DNA of 15,343 nucleotides from Burkholderiaceae bacterium (GTDB lineage Bacteria > Pseudomonadota > Gammaproteobacteria > Burkholderiales > Burkholderiaceae). Position 1 is the first letter of the stretch, and each line of letters starts with the position of its first letter. The notes beneath the pieces are model-generated. The model was given only the letters and a program-made list of their open reading frames with translations. It was not told where the DNA came from and did no database searches. The DNA lies in NCBI GenBank assembly GCA_023253905.1, contig JALREG010000228.1, forward strand, positions 1 through 15,343, read 5' to 3'. Below are positions 14,371-15,343 of this stretch, one piece after another. A program made the translations under genes and the position numbers.

Positions 14371-15308
14371 CCGCCGCCGCACTTCGCCTTCTGGGACGCC
14401 ATGCGCGCTGGACGCTCCCAGTGGGCGTCTGCACCGGGATCGTGTTGCCGGCGCTCGCCGAGGCGTTACAGTCGCTGGTGCTGCCGGCCATGATTGGCAT
14501 GATCACCGTGTCGCTCCTCAGGCTTGAATGGAGCGCATTGATCGCTGCATTGCGTCAGCCCGCCCAGCTTGGACGCGTCACGGTCTGCACCATGCTGATC
14601 TCACCGATAGCGGTGTGGCTGCTTGCGCGCACAGGCCTGATTCCCGAGTCGTTCACCGTGCTGTCGGTTCTGCAGGCAGCCTCCGCCCCAATCGGGTCGG
14701 CGGCCGCGTTTGCCCTGTTTCTGGGTATCCCCGGACACCTGTCTATGGCGGGCACGGTCGTGATGACGCTGATGCTACCCCTCACGCTCACCGCGACAGC
14801 ATCAATCCTGCTGCCGAGCTTTGGCATTGAGGTGGACCTCGGTCAGTTTTTCATTCGGGTCAGCCTGTCGGCGCTTGCTCCTTTCGTCATCACATGGCTC
14901 GTGCGAAGGCTTGCGGGCGACGCGAGGCTTCGCGCGGTGGATGCCGAATTAGCTGGACTGAATGTGGTGCTGCTCGTGTTGTTTGCGATCGCAATCATGA
15001 ATGGGGTCACCGAGACTTTCCTCGAGCGGCCTGCCTTCATTTTGGGACTGTTTGCGTGGTCATGGTTTGCAGCGGTGTTCTGGCATGGCGTGGGTTATCT
15101 GCTACTCCGAGCGCGGGGATTTGAGCAGGCGCTCTCGTCCTCGCTGTTGATGGGCAATCGCAATCTGGGGCTCACACTCGCGGTGACAGCCGGCACCGCG
15201 GGCGAAGCCTTTCAGATGTACGCGGGGCTTGCGCAGATTCCGCTGTTTTGCGCACCGCTGCTGCTGTCCGGGGTGCTGCGTTTTCGGGAGCGTCGGCCGG
15301 GGCGGTAG
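14367..15308 (+). CDS. Bile-acid:Na+ symporter (BASS/SBF-like) family transporter
   Basis: A 313-aa integral membrane protein with about nine to ten helices. It shows SBF-like features: the QAASAPIGSAAAFALFLG segment (about 113-130) resembling the conserved half-broken helix of BASS transporters, and GNRNLGLTLAVTAGT (about 263-277) in the second half. Members move organic anions with Na+. The ATG overlaps the upstream stop (ATGA), so it is the last gene of the operon. Its role could be uptake of a further substrate or export of an acidic end product; sequence does not decide. The family call is good; the exact subfamily is not. Confidence 0.82.
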   Translation: MTAAALRLLGRHARWTLPVGVCTGIVLPALAEALQSLVLPAMIGMITVSLLRLEWSALIAALRQPAQLGRVTVCTMLISPIAVWLLARTGLIPESFTVLSVLQAASAPIGSAAAFALFLGIPGHLSMAGTVVMTLMLPLTLTATASILLPSFGIEVDLGQFFIRVSLSALAPFVITWLVRRLAGDARLRAVDAELAGLNVVLLVLFAIAIMNGVTETFLERPAFILGLFAWSWFAAVFWHGVGYLLLRARGFEQALSSSLLMGNRNLGLTLAVTAGTAGEAFQMYAGLAQIPLFCAPLLLSGVLRFRERRPGR

Positions 15309-15343
15309 CCGGGGGCTTCGCTTTTTTGGATGCGCGTCGGCCG

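Noticed and set aside
15294..15327. Possible intrinsic terminator after the BASS gene (T6 at 15322-15327)
   Set aside because: The only upstream stem I can draw is 4 bp (CGGC/GCCG) with a 10-nt loop and is separated from the T-run by 10 nt; too weak to call.
15330..15343. ATG at 15330 as the start of a further plus-strand gene
   Set aside because: Only four codons are visible and there is no well-placed SD.
15291..15343. Direct repeat GCGTCGGCCG-like at 15290-15299 and 15334-15343
   Set aside because: Ten GC-rich bases repeated once near an edge; chance occurrence is likely and there is no element between them.

Overview
This is a GC-rich (by eye above 60%), tightly packed bacterial window. 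It carries a TctC/Bug-type binding protein, a FAD phenolic-acid hydroxylase with a small DUF2783-like partner, a homoprotocatechuate-type extradiol dioxygenase and an FCD-type GntR regulator. That mix and the codon usage suggest a betaproteobacterium, probably Burkholderiales; this is inference from gene style, as there is no rRNA or phylogenetic marker. I see no mobile element, CRISPR array, tRNA or rRNA, and no gene-free stretch over 300 bases.

Layout. (1) At the left edge on the minus strand are the first 25 codons of a TMEM165/GDT1-family membrane protein. (2) A plus-strand unit at 126-3110 holds a Bug/TctC binding protein, a FAD aromatic monooxygenase and a 71-aa DUF2783-like protein. 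(3) Converging on it is a minus-strand unit at 6243-3188: GntR/FCD regulator, then hpaD-like dioxygenase, hpaF-like CHM isomerase and class II aldolase. (4) A 154-bp divergent control region (6244-6397) contains a near-palindromic TTTGTATACCAA and two related half-sites spaced about one helical turn apart. (5) Nine plus-strand genes fill 6398-15308 with gaps of 33 nt or less: Tat-exported NMT1/SsuA-type binding protein, ABC ATPase, ABC permease, SDR, PLP aminotransferase, alpha/beta hydrolase, M20 amidase/carbamoylase, dihydroorotate dehydrogenase-like flavoprotein and bile-acid:Na+ symporter-like carrier.

How they may work together. The locus reads as a catabolic island under one GntR regulator. 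The left half can plausibly hydroxylate a phenolic acid (FAD monooxygenase), cleave the resulting homoprotocatechuate-like catechol (HpaD-like) and isomerise the product (HpaF-like). The semialdehyde dehydrogenase, decarboxylase, hydratase and HpaI-type aldolase of the usual hpa pathway are not in the window. The right operon imports a small, probably nitrogen-containing compound by ABC transport and adds redox, transamination, hydrolase and amidase steps. Its DHODH-like protein lacks the expected catalytic Ser and its SDR lacks a canonical Tyr-x-x-x-Lys, so both may do non-standard chemistry. The substrate cannot be fixed from sequence alone. The best leads are these two active-site changes, the gene combination itself, and the histone-like heptad tail on the regulator.
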